In this document: in pieces, positions 15,363 to 24,023 of the stretch
Layout: each line of letters begins with the position of its first letter
Numbering within the stretch: position 1 is the stretch's first letter
NCBI RefSeq assembly: GCF_900091955.1
Contig: NZ_FMDF01000165.1
Coordinates: forward strand, 1 to 64,000
Source of the DNA: Streptomyces sp. Ncost-T10-10d
GTDB taxonomy: Bacteria > Actinomycetota > Actinomycetes > Streptomycetales > Streptomycetaceae
Reading direction: 5' to 3'
Length of the DNA: 64,000 nt
Made by a program: the position numbers and the translations under genes
Notes under the pieces: generated by a model
Database searches by the model: none
Told to the model about the DNA's origin: nothing
What the model saw: the letters and a program-made list of their open reading frames with translations, nothing else

Positions 15363-16457
15363 ATGTTCGTCGCATGGAGAGATCTCAGGTTCGCCAAGGG
15401 GCGGTTCGCGCTCATGGGCACGGTCGTGGTGCTGATCACGCTGCTCGTGGGCTTGCTGTCCGGCCTGACGGCCGGTCTGGCCCGGGAGAACACCTCGGCC
15501 GTCACGGGGCTGAACGCAGACCGCCTCGCGTTCGCCGCCCCGCCCGACGGTCAGTCGGTGTCCTTCACGAATTCGACCGTCGAGGAGAGCGCCTGGCGGA
15601 GCTGGGCGGGGCAGCCCGGTGTGAGTGACGCGGAGCCGCTCGGTATCCGTACCCTCAACGCCACAGCCATCAAGGGGGAGCGCACGGCCGCCGTCTCGGC
15701 CTTCGGTGTCGAGCCGGACGGGGGCCTGGCGCCCGGCGGCGGTGCGCGCGTCGGCACCGGGAAGGTGGTGCTGTCCGAGCAGGCCGCCGACGACCTGGGG
15801 GTCGGGGCCGGAGAGCGGCTGCGGCTCGGCGGCAGTGAGGTGACTGTGGCGGCGGTCTCGGGAGATGCCTCGTACAGTCACACGCCGGTCGTGTGGACCT
15901 CGCTCGACGACTGGCAGCGATTCGGGGCGGACGGCGACGGCAGGGCGCAGCACGCCACGGTGATCGCCCTGACCACCACCGCCGGCGCCGACCTTGCCGC
16001 AGGCGACAAGGCGGCGGGCACCAGCACGCTCTCCCTCGAGGAGTCGCTCACCGCGATCGGCTCCTACCAGGCCGAGAACGGCTCGCTCCAGATGATGCGC
16101 GGCTTCCTCTTCGCCATCTCCGCCCTGGTCATCGGCGCCTTCTTCACCGTCTGGACGATCCAGCGCAGCGGCGATGTCGCCGTCCTCAAGGCGCTCGGCG
16201 CCTCCACCTCGTATCTGCTGCGCGACGCGCTCGGGCAGGCCGTGGTGATGCTCGCCCTCGGTACGGGGGTGGGCACCGCGCTCGCCTCGGGCATCGGTGC
16301 GCTGGTCAGCGGCGGGGCCGTGCCGTTCGTCCTCGACGCGGCGACCGTCCTGGTCCCGGCGGCCGTGATGATCGTCCTCGGCGCCGCCGGGGCGGCCCTG
16401 TCCATCCGGCGGATCACCGCTGTCGACCCGCTCACCGCACTCGGGAGTGCCCGATGA
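15363..16457 (+). CDS. ABC transporter permease (FtsX/DevC type)
   Basis: A 364-residue permease of the MacB/FtsX class. It has one N-terminal membrane helix (~17-40), a large extracytoplasmic domain, and three C-terminal helices (~235-260, 280-305, 320-345) ending in SIRRITAVDPLTALG, a usual FtsX tail. Its last bases overlap the ATPase start (ATGA). It is divergent from the two-component system, with a 110-bp shared promoter region. With the ATPase it should form an exporter or a mechanotransmission pump; the substrate is unknown. Confidence 0.92.
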   Translation: MFVAWRDLRFAKGRFALMGTVVVLITLLVGLLSGLTAGLARENTSAVTGLNADRLAFAAPPDGQSVSFTNSTVEESAWRSWAGQPGVSDAEPLGIRTLNATAIKGERTAAVSAFGVEPDGGLAPGGGARVGTGKVVLSEQAADDLGVGAGERLRLGGSEVTVAAVSGDASYSHTPVVWTSLDDWQRFGADGDGRAQHATVIALTTTAGADLAAGDKAAGTSTLSLEESLTAIGSYQAENGSLQMMRGFLFAISALVIGAFFTVWTIQRSGDVAVLKALGASTSYLLRDALGQAVVMLALGTGVGTALASGIGALVSGGAVPFVLDAATVLVPAAVMIVLGAAGAALSIRRITAVDPLTALGSAR

Positions 16458-17134
16458 CCCTCACCCTCGCCGATGTCACCCTCACCTACCCCGACGGCGA
16501 CGGCCGACTCACTGCCCTGGACCGGATCGCGCTGGACGTGCCCGCCGGTTCGCTCACCGCGGTCGTCGGACCGTCCGGCTCCGGCAAGTCCAGCCTTCTG
16601 GCGGTGGCCGCGACCCTGGTCACCCCGGACGAGGGACGGGTCGTCGTCGCCGGTACGGACACCGCGGGCCTCGGCCGTGCGGAGAAGGCGGCGCTGCGCC
16701 GCGAACGCATCGGCATCGTCTTCCAGCAGCCCAACCTGCTGCCGTCCCTCACCGCGGCCGAACAGCTCCAGGTGATGACCCATCTGGCGGGCGGCGCCGT
16801 ACGCGGAGCCCGCGGCCGGGCGCTGGAGCTGCTGGACGCGGTCGGCCTCGCGGACAAGGCCGACCGCAGGCCCCACCAGCTGTCGGGCGGACAGCGTCAG
16901 CGGATCAACATCGCCCGAGCCCTGATGAACGACCCGGCGGTGCTGCTCGTCGACGAACCGACCAGCGCACTCGACCACGAGCGGGGTGCGGCAGTGCTCG
17001 ACCTGCTGGTCACGCTCACGACGGAGCGGTCGACGGCGACCGTGATGGTCACGCACGACCGGGCCCATCTGGACCGGGTGGACCGCACCGTCACGATGGA
17101 CGACGGACGTCTGACGGCGCCCGCACCGGCCTGA
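16454..17134 (+). CDS. ABC transporter ATP-binding protein (LolD/MacB class)
   Basis: A 226-residue nucleotide-binding protein. Walker A is GPSGSGKSS, the Q-loop lies in IVFQQPNLLPSLTA, the signature is LSGGQRQR, Walker B is VLLVDEPTSALD, and the switch His is in MVTHDRAH. It powers the coupled FtsX-type permease. A 165-bp cruciform repeat begins at its stop codon. Confidence 0.95.
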   Translation: MTLTLADVTLTYPDGDGRLTALDRIALDVPAGSLTAVVGPSGSGKSSLLAVAATLVTPDEGRVVVAGTDTAGLGRAEKAALRRERIGIVFQQPNLLPSLTAAEQLQVMTHLAGGAVRGARGRALELLDAVGLADKADRRPHQLSGGQRQRINIARALMNDPAVLLVDEPTSALDHERGAAVLDLLVTLTTERSTATVMVTHDRAHLDRVDRTVTMDDGRLTAPAPA

Positions 17135-17298
17135 GAGCCTGTCGGGTGACCTCTGATCGGGCGGCCGCGCCCTGGCACGCACGCTTCCCGCGTTACCGAA
17201 ATGCCCTAGTAGCTCCGCTACGAGGGCATCCCGCCGCCTTGGAATCGCACGCGCCAGACCGCGTCCGCTATCCGATCGAAGGTCACCCGACAGGCTCT
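17134..17298. repeat. 165-bp imperfect palindrome (MITE-like/cruciform element)
   Basis: The element starts AGAGCCTGTCGGGTGACCT and ends with its exact complement (19 bp perfect). It stays imperfectly self-complementary over ~80 bp per arm. The tip is a 13-bp stem with one mismatch, ATGCCCTAGTAGC/GCTACGAGGGCAT, and loop TCC. It carries no ORF. It could be a miniature inverted-repeat element or a chromosomal palindrome, and may fold into a stable RNA after the ABC genes. Confidence 0.85.
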
Positions 17299-17347
17299 GA
17301 GAGGTGTGGGAGGGACGGCCGGGGGGCCGCCCCTCCCACACCTCTCA
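17298..17347. terminator. Bidirectional terminator between the ABC genes and allR
   Basis: TGAGAGGTGTGGGAGGG... pairs with ...CCCTCCCACACCTCTCA around a G-rich loop, giving a stem of over 20 bp with one small irregularity. It separates convergent genes, and its right end includes the allR stop codon. Confidence 0.85.
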
Positions 17348-18145
17348 GCCGGTGGGACCGCTGCTGGCCAGCGCGTCGGAGAGGTCCTTCGCGGCCTGCT
17401 GCAGAATCGGCACGATCCGCTCCGTCGCCGCCTCCGTCACCCGGCCCGCCGGACCCGAGATCGAAATCGCGGCCGAAGTGGGGGAGTCGGGTACGGAGAC
17501 TGCAAGACAGCGCACCCCGATCTCCTGCTCGTTGTCGTCGACCGCGTAGCCGACCCTGCGGACCTGCTCCAGTGCGTCGAGGAAGCCGTCAGGAGTGGTG
17601 ATCGTCTTCTCGGTGGCGGCCGGCATTCCGGTACGGGCCAGCAGCGCCCGTACCTCCTCCGGGGGCGTATGCGCCAGGAGTGCCTTGCCGACCCCCGTGG
17701 AGTGGGGGAGCACCCGGCGGCCCACCTCGGTGAACATGCGCATCGAGTGCTTGGACGGCACCTGCGCCACGTACACGATCTCGTCGCCGTCGAGCAGCGC
17801 CATGTTCGCGGTCTCGCCGGTCTCCTCGACCAGGCGCGCGAGATACGGGCGGGCCCAGGTGCCGAGCAGCCGGGACGCGGACTCGCCGAGCCGGATCAGA
17901 CGCGGGCCGAGCGCATAGCGCCGGTTCGGCTGCTGGCGCACATATCCGCAGAGCACCAGAGTGCGCATCAGGCGGTGAATGGTCGGCAGCGGGAGTCCGC
18001 TGCTCGCGGAGAGTTCACTCAGCCCGACCTCGCCCCCCGCGTCCGCCATCCGTTCCAGCAGATCGAAGGCGCGCTCAAGGGACTGCACACCACCGCTGGA
18101 AGCGGCGGGCTTGGAGTCGGATGTGCTGGCGTGGGACGGCGGCAC
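17345..18145 (-). CDS. allR: IclR-family repressor of allantoin/glyoxylate genes
   Basis: A 266-residue IclR regulator. A winged helix lies at ~20-85 (VQSLERAFDLLERM, then LPTIHRLMRTLVLCGYV) and an effector domain from ~100, with the family motif PHSTGVGKALLAH and a C-terminal ISISGPAGRVT. The GTG at 18145 is chosen because GAAAGGA lies 7 nt upstream; a TTG ten codons earlier is less likely. It is divergent from allantoinase and near malate synthase, the arrangement of AllR in S. coelicolor. There it represses these genes until allantoin-pathway intermediates appear. Its likely operators are the palindromes at 12164 and 18433. Confidence 0.92.
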   Translation of the reverse strand: MPPSHASTSDSKPAASSGGVQSLERAFDLLERMADAGGEVGLSELSASSGLPLPTIHRLMRTLVLCGYVRQQPNRRYALGPRLIRLGESASRLLGTWARPYLARLVEETGETANMALLDGDEIVYVAQVPSKHSMRMFTEVGRRVLPHSTGVGKALLAHTPPEEVRALLARTGMPAATEKTITTPDGFLDALEQVRRVGYAVDDNEQEIGVRCLAVSVPDSPTSAAISISGPAGRVTEAATERIVPILQQAAKDLSDALASSGPTG

Positions 18146-18486
18146 GTCAACGGTCCTTTCGAGGCGGAAGAGCAAGGCAGCAGCCTACCGGGCGGTTCCC
18201 GATCGGCCCACTGCTCCGGGTGCGGAGTCCTGGCCGGTCAGAGCCTGTTTGTCCCGGTGTCTGCAGTCGGCGGGGCAGTTCTGCGGCGCCGCACTGGTCT
18301 CATGTTACGTTCCGCTCTTCGGAATCATTCTTTTACTTTGTGGAAATCTCCAATGGTGGGTGCGGGTGGTCCACCAGTCGTCCGGCGAGGAGAGTGGGGT
18401 CTTGACGGGCCCGAATCCCGAGTGAAGACTCCTTCAACAGTTCGTTGAATTTGTCAGTGGTCGAAAGTCCGAAGTGAGGAGCACGG
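18146..18486. other. Divergent allR-allB regulatory region
   Basis: 341 bp without a gene. It contains a candidate allB promoter (TTGACG 18402-18407, 17 bp, AAGACT 18425-18430), the palindrome at 18433-18449 directly after it, and an AT-richer stretch at 18310-18355 that may hold the allR promoter. A TGGA-N4-TCCA dyad lies near 18340. Confidence 0.6.
18433..18449. promoter_or_regulatory. Putative AllR operator at allB
   Basis: TTCAAC-AGTTC-GTTGAA is a perfect 6-5-6 palindrome placed just downstream of the candidate -10 box. A near copy lies at the aceB promoter. These are the only two copies I noticed in the window. Confidence 0.78.
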
Positions 18487-19830
18487 GTGTCCGGTGCGGA
18501 CGTGAATCTGGTACTGCGCTCGATGCGTGTCGTCACCCCGGACGGGACGCGTCCCGCGGCGGTCGCTGTCGCCGACGGGAGAATCGACGCCGTCCTGCCG
18601 TACGACGCCGAGGTACCGGCCGGTGCCCGGTCGGAGGACTTCGGTGACGATGCCCTGCTGCCCGGACTCGTCGACACCCATGTCCATGTGAACGACCCCG
18701 GCCGCACCGAGTGGGAAGGCTTCTGGACCGCCACCCGCGCCGCGGCGGCGGGCGGCATCACCACCCTGCTCGACATGCCGCTCAACTCCCTCCCGCCGAC
18801 CACGACCGTCGGTCATCTGCGCACCAAGCAACAGGTGGCCGCCCCCAAGGCGCACATCGACACCGGATTCTGGGGTGGAGCCATCCCGTCCAACGTCAAG
18901 GACCTGCGCCCGTTGTACGAGGCCGGGGTGTTCGGCTTCAAGTGCTTCCTCTCGCCCTCCGGCGTCGACGAGTTCCCGGAGCTCGACCAGGAGCAGCTGG
19001 CCAGGTCCATGGCCGAGATCGCCGGCTTCGGCGGGCTGTTGATCGTGCACGCCGAGGACCCGCGCCATCTGGCCTCCGCGCCGCAGCGCAGCGGGCCCGC
19101 GTATGCCGACTTCCTGGCCTCCCGGCCCCGTGACGCCGAGAACACCGCGATCGAGGGGCTCATCGCGCACGCCAGGCGGCTCGACGCCCGGGTTCATGTG
19201 CTGCACCTCTCCTCCAGTGACGCGCTGCCGATGATCGCCGCCGCCAAGCGCGAGGGCGTACGGATCACCGTCGAGTCCTGTCCACACTTCCTCACCCTCA
19301 CCGCCGAGGAAGTCCCGGACGGCGCGACGGAGTTCAAGTGCTGCCCGCCGATCCGGGAGGCCGCCAACCAGGACGCGCTGTGGCACGGGCTGGCCGACGG
19401 GACGATCGACTGCATCGTCTCCGACCACTCGCCGTGCACCACCGACCTCAAGACGCCGGACTTCGCCTCCGCCTGGGGCGGCATCTCCTCCCTCCAGCTG
19501 GGGCTCCCCGCCATCTGGACCGAGGCCCGCAAGCGCGGCCACTCGCTCGACGACGTCGTCCGCTGGATGTCGGCCGCCCCCGCTGCGCTGGCCGGGCTCA
19601 CCCGCAAGGGCGCCATCGAGGCCGGCCGCGACGCCGACTTCGCCGTCCTCGCCCCGGACGAGACCTTCACCGTCGACCCCGCCGAACTCTTCCACCGCAA
19701 CCAGGTCACCGCCTACGCCGGCCGGACCCTGCACGGCGTCGTGAGATCGACCTGGCTGCGCGGCGTGAGGATCGCGGCGGACGGCGCCGTCGCCGAACCC
19801 ACCGGACGCCTCCTCGAAAGGAACCACTGA
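18487..19830 (+). CDS. allB: Allantoinase
   Basis: A 447-residue amidohydrolase opening the allantoin ring to allantoate. The dinuclear metal site is visible: HVH at 65-67 in VDTHVHVNDPGR, the carboxylated Lys152 in FGFKCFLSPSG, a metal-site VHAED, and the DHSPC aspartate region late in the barrel. The GTG start at 18487 sits behind GAGGAG. It is followed after 2 bp by allantoicase, so the two form an operon. The AllR-like palindrome precedes it. Confidence 0.96.
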   Translation: MSGADVNLVLRSMRVVTPDGTRPAAVAVADGRIDAVLPYDAEVPAGARSEDFGDDALLPGLVDTHVHVNDPGRTEWEGFWTATRAAAAGGITTLLDMPLNSLPPTTTVGHLRTKQQVAAPKAHIDTGFWGGAIPSNVKDLRPLYEAGVFGFKCFLSPSGVDEFPELDQEQLARSMAEIAGFGGLLIVHAEDPRHLASAPQRSGPAYADFLASRPRDAENTAIEGLIAHARRLDARVHVLHLSSSDALPMIAAAKREGVRITVESCPHFLTLTAEEVPDGATEFKCCPPIREAANQDALWHGLADGTIDCIVSDHSPCTTDLKTPDFASAWGGISSLQLGLPAIWTEARKRGHSLDDVVRWMSAAPAALAGLTRKGAIEAGRDADFAVLAPDETFTVDPAELFHRNQVTAYAGRTLHGVVRSTWLRGVRIAADGAVAEPTGRLLERNH

Positions 19831-19832
19831 CC

Positions 19833-20948
19833 ATGACGGCGACAGCCCGCTTCACCGGCGACGCGAACCCGTACGGCGGCGGCGATCCGTACGCCGACTA
19901 CCGCACCGCAGACTTCCCCTTCACCGACCTCGTCGACCTCGCCGACCGGCGGCTCGGCGCGGGAGTGATCGCCGCCAACGACGAGTTCTTCGCCGAGCGC
20001 GAGAATCTGCTGAAGCCGGAGCCCGCCGAGTTCGATCCCGAGCGCTTCGGCCACAAGGGCAAGATCATGGACGGCTGGGAGACCCGCCGCCGACGCGGCG
20101 CCGGCGCCGACCGGCCGCACCCCACGGACGAGGACCACGACTGGGCACTCGTGCGGCTCGGTGCGCCCGGAGTCGTACGCGGCATCATCGTCGACACCGC
20201 CCACTTCCGCGGCAACTACCCGCAGGCCGTCTCCGTCGAGGCGGCCTGCGTCCCCGGCTCGCCGTCGCCCGGGGAACTCCTCGCGCCCGGCGTGAAGTGG
20301 ACAACGCTCGTACCGCGTACGGCGGTTGGCGGGCACGCGGCCAATGGCTTCGTCGTCGCGGCCGAGCAACGTGTCACCCATCTGCGGGTCAATCAGCACC
20401 CCGACGGCGGGATCGCCCGACTCCGGGTGTACGGCGAGGTCGCCCCCGACCCCGCCTGGCTGGCCGCCCTCGGCACCTTTGATCTGGTCGCCCTGGAGAA
20501 CGGCGGCATGGTCGAGGACGCCTCCGACCGCTTCTACTCCCCGGCCACCAACACCATCCAGCCGGGCAGGTCCCGCAAGATGGACGACGGCTGGGAGACC
20601 CGCCGCCGACGCGACAAGGGCAACGACTGGATCCGCTACCGGCTCGTCGAGCAGGCGGAGATCCGGGCCGTCGAGATCGACACCGCGTATCTGAAGGGCA
20701 ACTCGGCGGGCTGGGCGCGCCTTTCCGCATGCGACGGGGAGGGCGCCGAGTGGACCGAGGTGCTGCCCCGGACCCGGCTGCAGCCCGATACGAACCACCG
20801 CTTCGTCCTGCCGGAGGCGGTGCGGGCCACACACATCCGGATCGACATCTTCCCCGACGGCGGGATTTCCCGGCTCCGGCTGTTCGGCTCACCGACGGAG
20901 GAGGGCGCCACGCGACTGGCCGCGCGCCACCGCGAACTCGGCGGTTAG
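19833..20948 (+). CDS. alc: Allantoicase
   Basis: A 371-residue enzyme converting allantoate to ureidoglycolate and urea. It has the two-fold internal repeat of the family: IMDGWETRRRR (about 77-87) and KMDDGWETRRRR (about 250-261), each starting a jelly-roll domain, and each later followed by a HPDGGIARLR or FPDGGISRLR strand. The ATG at 19833 follows GAAAGGA and lies 2 bp after the allantoinase stop. Ureidoglycolate lyase would release glyoxylate for the malate synthase at 10385; no such lyase is in the window. Confidence 0.96.
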   Translation: MTATARFTGDANPYGGGDPYADYRTADFPFTDLVDLADRRLGAGVIAANDEFFAERENLLKPEPAEFDPERFGHKGKIMDGWETRRRRGAGADRPHPTDEDHDWALVRLGAPGVVRGIIVDTAHFRGNYPQAVSVEAACVPGSPSPGELLAPGVKWTTLVPRTAVGGHAANGFVVAAEQRVTHLRVNQHPDGGIARLRVYGEVAPDPAWLAALGTFDLVALENGGMVEDASDRFYSPATNTIQPGRSRKMDDGWETRRRRDKGNDWIRYRLVEQAEIRAVEIDTAYLKGNSAGWARLSACDGEGAEWTEVLPRTRLQPDTNHRFVLPEAVRATHIRIDIFPDGGISRLRLFGSPTEEGATRLAARHRELGG

Positions 20949-20967
20949 GGCCTCTGGCCCACCCGGG

Positions 20968-21000
20968 AGCCGGACGGGCCGATATCCAGCCCGTCCGGCT
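20968..21000. terminator. Terminator after allantoicase
   Basis: AGCCGGACGGGC (20968-20979) pairs with GCCCGTCCGGCT (20989-21000) around a 9-nt loop. An outer CACCCGG/CCGGGTG stem extends it. It ends the allB-alc operon. Confidence 0.8.
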
Positions 21001-21054
21001 GCTTCCGGGTGTGCCCGATCGGTCCGCATCCAAGGCATATGGGACCCTAGGGGC

Positions 21055-21384
21055 ATGATCTTCATCGCCGTCAAATTCACCGTCCACACCGCCGACCGCG
21101 ACAACTGGCTCCCGGCCGTCGAGGACTTCACCCTCGCCACCCGGAAGGAGCCCGGCAATGTGTTCTTCGAGTGGTCGTACAGCGTCGAGAACCCGGACCA
21201 GTTCGTCCTGCTGGAGGCCTTCGCCTCTCCCGAGGCCGGGGAGGCCCATGTGAAGTCGCAGCACTTCGCCGCGGCGATGGACACGATGGCGGATCTCGTC
21301 GCCCAGACTCCGGAGATCATCAACGTCGAGGTACCGGGCGAGGGTTGGTCCCGGATGGCGGAGCTCACCCCGCGCTCGCGGTGA
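21055..21384 (+). CDS. ABM-domain monooxygenase-like protein
   Basis: A 109-residue protein with the antibiotic-biosynthesis-monooxygenase (ABM) ferredoxin-like fold: FIAVKFTVHTADRDNWL at the start, FFEWSYSVENPDQFVLLEAF in the middle, and a final beta strand. These dimeric proteins oxidise quinols or degrade small aromatics or haem, and many are uncharacterised. The ATG at 21055 has only AGGGG before it. Single gene, convergent with the aldo/keto reductase. Confidence 0.85.
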   Translation: MIFIAVKFTVHTADRDNWLPAVEDFTLATRKEPGNVFFEWSYSVENPDQFVLLEAFASPEAGEAHVKSQHFAAAMDTMADLVAQTPEIINVEVPGEGWSRMAELTPRSR

Positions 21385-21458
21385 TCCGCACGTCGGTGTG
21401 TCCGTGCCGAGTGACGCGGACACGGCGGCACGACCGCACACCGACGCGACAGGCCCCC

Positions 21459-22289
21459 TCAGTACTCCTCGTGGACCTCGGGATCCCCGCCGAACCGCTG
21501 CCGCGGCCCGGCCGAGATGCGGGCCAGCTCGTCCGCCGTCAGCTCGAAGCCGAACAGGTCCAGGTTCTCGCGCTGCCGCCCCGGATCGGCCGACTTGGGG
21601 ATCGGTACGGCACCGAGCTGGGTGTGCCAGCGCAGCACGGCCTGAGCGGGCGTCACACCGTGCGCGTCGGCGACGGCGACCAGCTCCGGGGCGGCCGGCA
21701 GATCGCGCCCGCGGCCGAGCGGGCTCCAGCTCTCCGTGACGATGCCCTTGGCGGCATGCGCGGACCGCAGCCCTTCCTGCGGCATGCGCGGGTGCATCTC
21801 GATCTGGTTGACGGCCGGCAGCACCCCCGTCTCCTGCTCCAGCCGGTCGATCTGGGCCGCGGTGAAATTGGAGACGCCGATCGAGCGCACGAGACCGTCC
21901 TCGCGGAGCCGGATCAGCGCCTTCCAGGTGTCGACGTACAGACCGAGCCGGGGCAACGGCCAGTGGATGAGATACAGATCCACGTACTCCAGCCCGAGTC
22001 TGCGCCGCGACTTTTCGAACGACGCCAGCGTCGGCTCGTAGCCGTGATGCCGGCCCGGGACCTTGGTGGTGACGAAGACGTCCTCCCTCCGCACGCCGCT
22101 GCGGGCGATCCCGCGGCCGGTACCGGTCTCGTTGCCGTAGCTCAGTGCGGTGTCGACGAGCCGGTAGCCGAGGCCCAGGGCCCCGGCGACGGCCTTCTCC
22201 GCCGCGTCGTCGCCCAACGGCCAGGTGCCGAGCCCGACGGCGGGAATGGCGCGGCCGTCGTTCAGGGGGTGAACCGGGGTCTCGGTCAT
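21459..22289 (-). CDS. Aldo/keto reductase
   Basis: A 276-residue NADPH-dependent reductase of the AKR5-like group. The tetrad is visible: Asp in GYRLVDTALSYGNE, with Tyr as the acid in the same helix, Lys in VFVTTKVPG, and His in YLIHWPLP. The C-terminal cofactor-binding PIPKSADPGRQREN follows. It resembles 2,5-diketo-D-gluconate reductases, but the natural substrate is unknown. Monocistronic, with a divergent gene at 22453. Confidence 0.93.
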   Translation of the reverse strand: MTETPVHPLNDGRAIPAVGLGTWPLGDDAAEKAVAGALGLGYRLVDTALSYGNETGTGRGIARSGVRREDVFVTTKVPGRHHGYEPTLASFEKSRRRLGLEYVDLYLIHWPLPRLGLYVDTWKALIRLREDGLVRSIGVSNFTAAQIDRLEQETGVLPAVNQIEMHPRMPQEGLRSAHAAKGIVTESWSPLGRGRDLPAAPELVAVADAHGVTPAQAVLRWHTQLGAVPIPKSADPGRQRENLDLFGFELTADELARISAGPRQRFGGDPEVHEEY

Positions 22290-22452
22290 GATTTCCCTTT
22301 TTGTTCGGAAACCTTACTGACCAGGGTAGGGCGGGCCGGGGCGCGGGGCCCGGGAACGGGTTTCTGCCGGGTGGACCGATGAGTTCCGGACGAGAGTGGG
22401 GTCACAAGGGGGAAGCGATCGATTCCGGACCAGGCGAAGGACCATAAGGACC

Positions 22453-23091
22453 ATGACGAAGCTGACTCTCACCACATTTCTCTCGCTCGACGGAGTCATG
22501 CAGGCGCCCGGCGGCCCCGACGAGGACACCAGCGGCGGGTTCGAGTACGGCGGCTGGCTCGTACCGTTCGCGGACGAGGGCATGGGGCAGTTCATGACCG
22601 AGGTGTTCGACCGGTGCGCTGCGTTTCTGCTGGGCCGCTGTACGTACGACATCTTCGCCGGACACTGGCCCAAGGTGACCGACCCCGACGACCCGATCGC
22701 CGGCCGCCTCAACCGGTACCCCAAGTACGTCGTCTCGACCACCCTGGAGAAGGCGGACTGGCAGAACACGACCGTCATCTCCACCGACGTCGTCGAGGAG
22801 GTCGCCCGGATCAAGGAGCGGACGGACGGCGGCGAGCTCCAGATCCACGGAAGTGGCTCCCTCGCCCGGTCCCTGATGGCACATGACCTGATCGACGAGT
22901 ACAACCTCCTCGTCCACCCGGTCGTGCTCGGCCGGGGCCGCAAGCTCTTCCCGGACGGCGGGCTGCCGACCGCCTTCGAACAGACCGAGGCACGCACGAC
23001 CCCGAACGGCATCTCGATCCACACCTACCGGCCCACCGGCCGCGCGCAGTTCGGATCCTTCGCCCTTTCCGACCCTCAGCCGGAGGCGTAG
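22453..23091 (+). CDS. Dihydrofolate-reductase-fold (RibD C-terminal-like) protein
   Basis: A 212-residue protein of the RibD_C/DHFR-fold family. It starts KLTLTTFLSLDGVMQAPGG and contains LLGRCTYDIFAGHWP and a late IHGSGSLARSL...LVHPVVLGRGRKLF. These NADPH-binding reductases are common stand-alone proteins of unknown substrate; they are neither true folate enzymes nor riboflavin enzymes by context. The ATG at 22453 follows AAGGA. A truncated EamA gene follows directly. Confidence 0.9.
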   Translation: MTKLTLTTFLSLDGVMQAPGGPDEDTSGGFEYGGWLVPFADEGMGQFMTEVFDRCAAFLLGRCTYDIFAGHWPKVTDPDDPIAGRLNRYPKYVVSTTLEKADWQNTTVISTDVVEEVARIKERTDGGELQIHGSGSLARSLMAHDLIDEYNLLVHPVVLGRGRKLFPDGGLPTAFEQTEARTTPNGISIHTYRPTGRAQFGSFALSDPQPEA

Positions 23092-23173
23092 CGCATCGCC
23101 GGCGCGCGTACGGTCGCGACGACCGCGGCCCTCGACATCGGTCGGCTGCTGCCGGCGGCGACAGCAGGCGGCG

Positions 23174-23875
23174 CAGTGGCGGGGCGCCGGTCTGCTGGGT
23201 CTGGTCCTCAACGGGATCTTCCTGGTGGAGACGTACGGCGTCGTGCACACCTCGGCGACCAACGCCGGGCTCATCATCAGTCTCACCGTGATCTTCACTC
23301 CGCTCGCCGAGGCCGCCGTCACCCGCGTCCGGCCGCCCAGGGCCTTCCTTGCCGCCGCCGGGGTCTCGGTGGCCGGTGTCGCGCTGCTGACCCAGGGCGG
23401 CGGATTCACCGCCCCGTCGGCGGGCGATCTGCTGATGCTGGTGGCCGCCCTCGCCCGTACCGTGCATGTGCTGCTGATGGCCCGCATCAAGTCGGTGCAG
23501 GGGGCGGACTCGCTGTCGCTGACCACGGTCCAGCTCGGCAGCGCGGTCGCCGTCTTCGCCGTGCTCGCCGCCGTGCCCGGCACCGGCGAGGCGCCGTGGA
23601 CCGTGGCCGCCGGGTTCGGCGTCCGGGAGTGGGGCGGGCTGCTCTTCCTCTCCGTCTTCTGCACGCTCTTCGCCTTCTTCGTACAGATGTGGTCGGTACG
23701 CCGCACCTCGCCGTCCCGGGTCAGCCTGCTGCTCGGTACGGAACCGCTGTGGGCCGCCGCCGTGGGCATCGCGATCGGCGGTGAACGGCTCGGCGTCCTC
23801 GGCATGGTGGGCGGGGTCCTGGTCCTGGTGGGGACGGGCTGGGGCCGCCGGGCGGTGACTCCGGCTGCTCCTTGA
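23174..23875 (+). pseudogene. EamA/DMT-family transporter, N-terminally truncated
   Basis: From 23174 the frame reads QWRGAGLLGLVLNGIFLVE and continues through seven or so membrane helices to the stop. This covers about 234 residues of a family usually near 300 (ten helices). The first two to three helices and a normal start are missing: upstream of 23174 the frame is Arg-rich and unlike a membrane protein. A GTG at 23225 could still start a 216-residue product. The gene probably lost its 5' end by deletion next to the DHFR-fold gene. Confidence 0.7.
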
Positions 23876-24023
23876 GCCGGCCGGCCGCCGCACCACCGCT
23901 CAAGACCGCAACCCCGACCACCGGACTGCCGCACTCCGCCGAAAGTCTCGCATCCCGCAACTTTGGTGGCTTCCTGGGACCGAACCTCAGGGAACCGCGC
24001 CTGACCTGGGTATTTTTTGCCGT

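Noticed and set aside
21055..21384. Ureidoglycolate lyase to complete the allantoin pathway
   Set aside because: The protein has the ABM ferredoxin-like pattern and is too short; the missing step is not encoded in the window.
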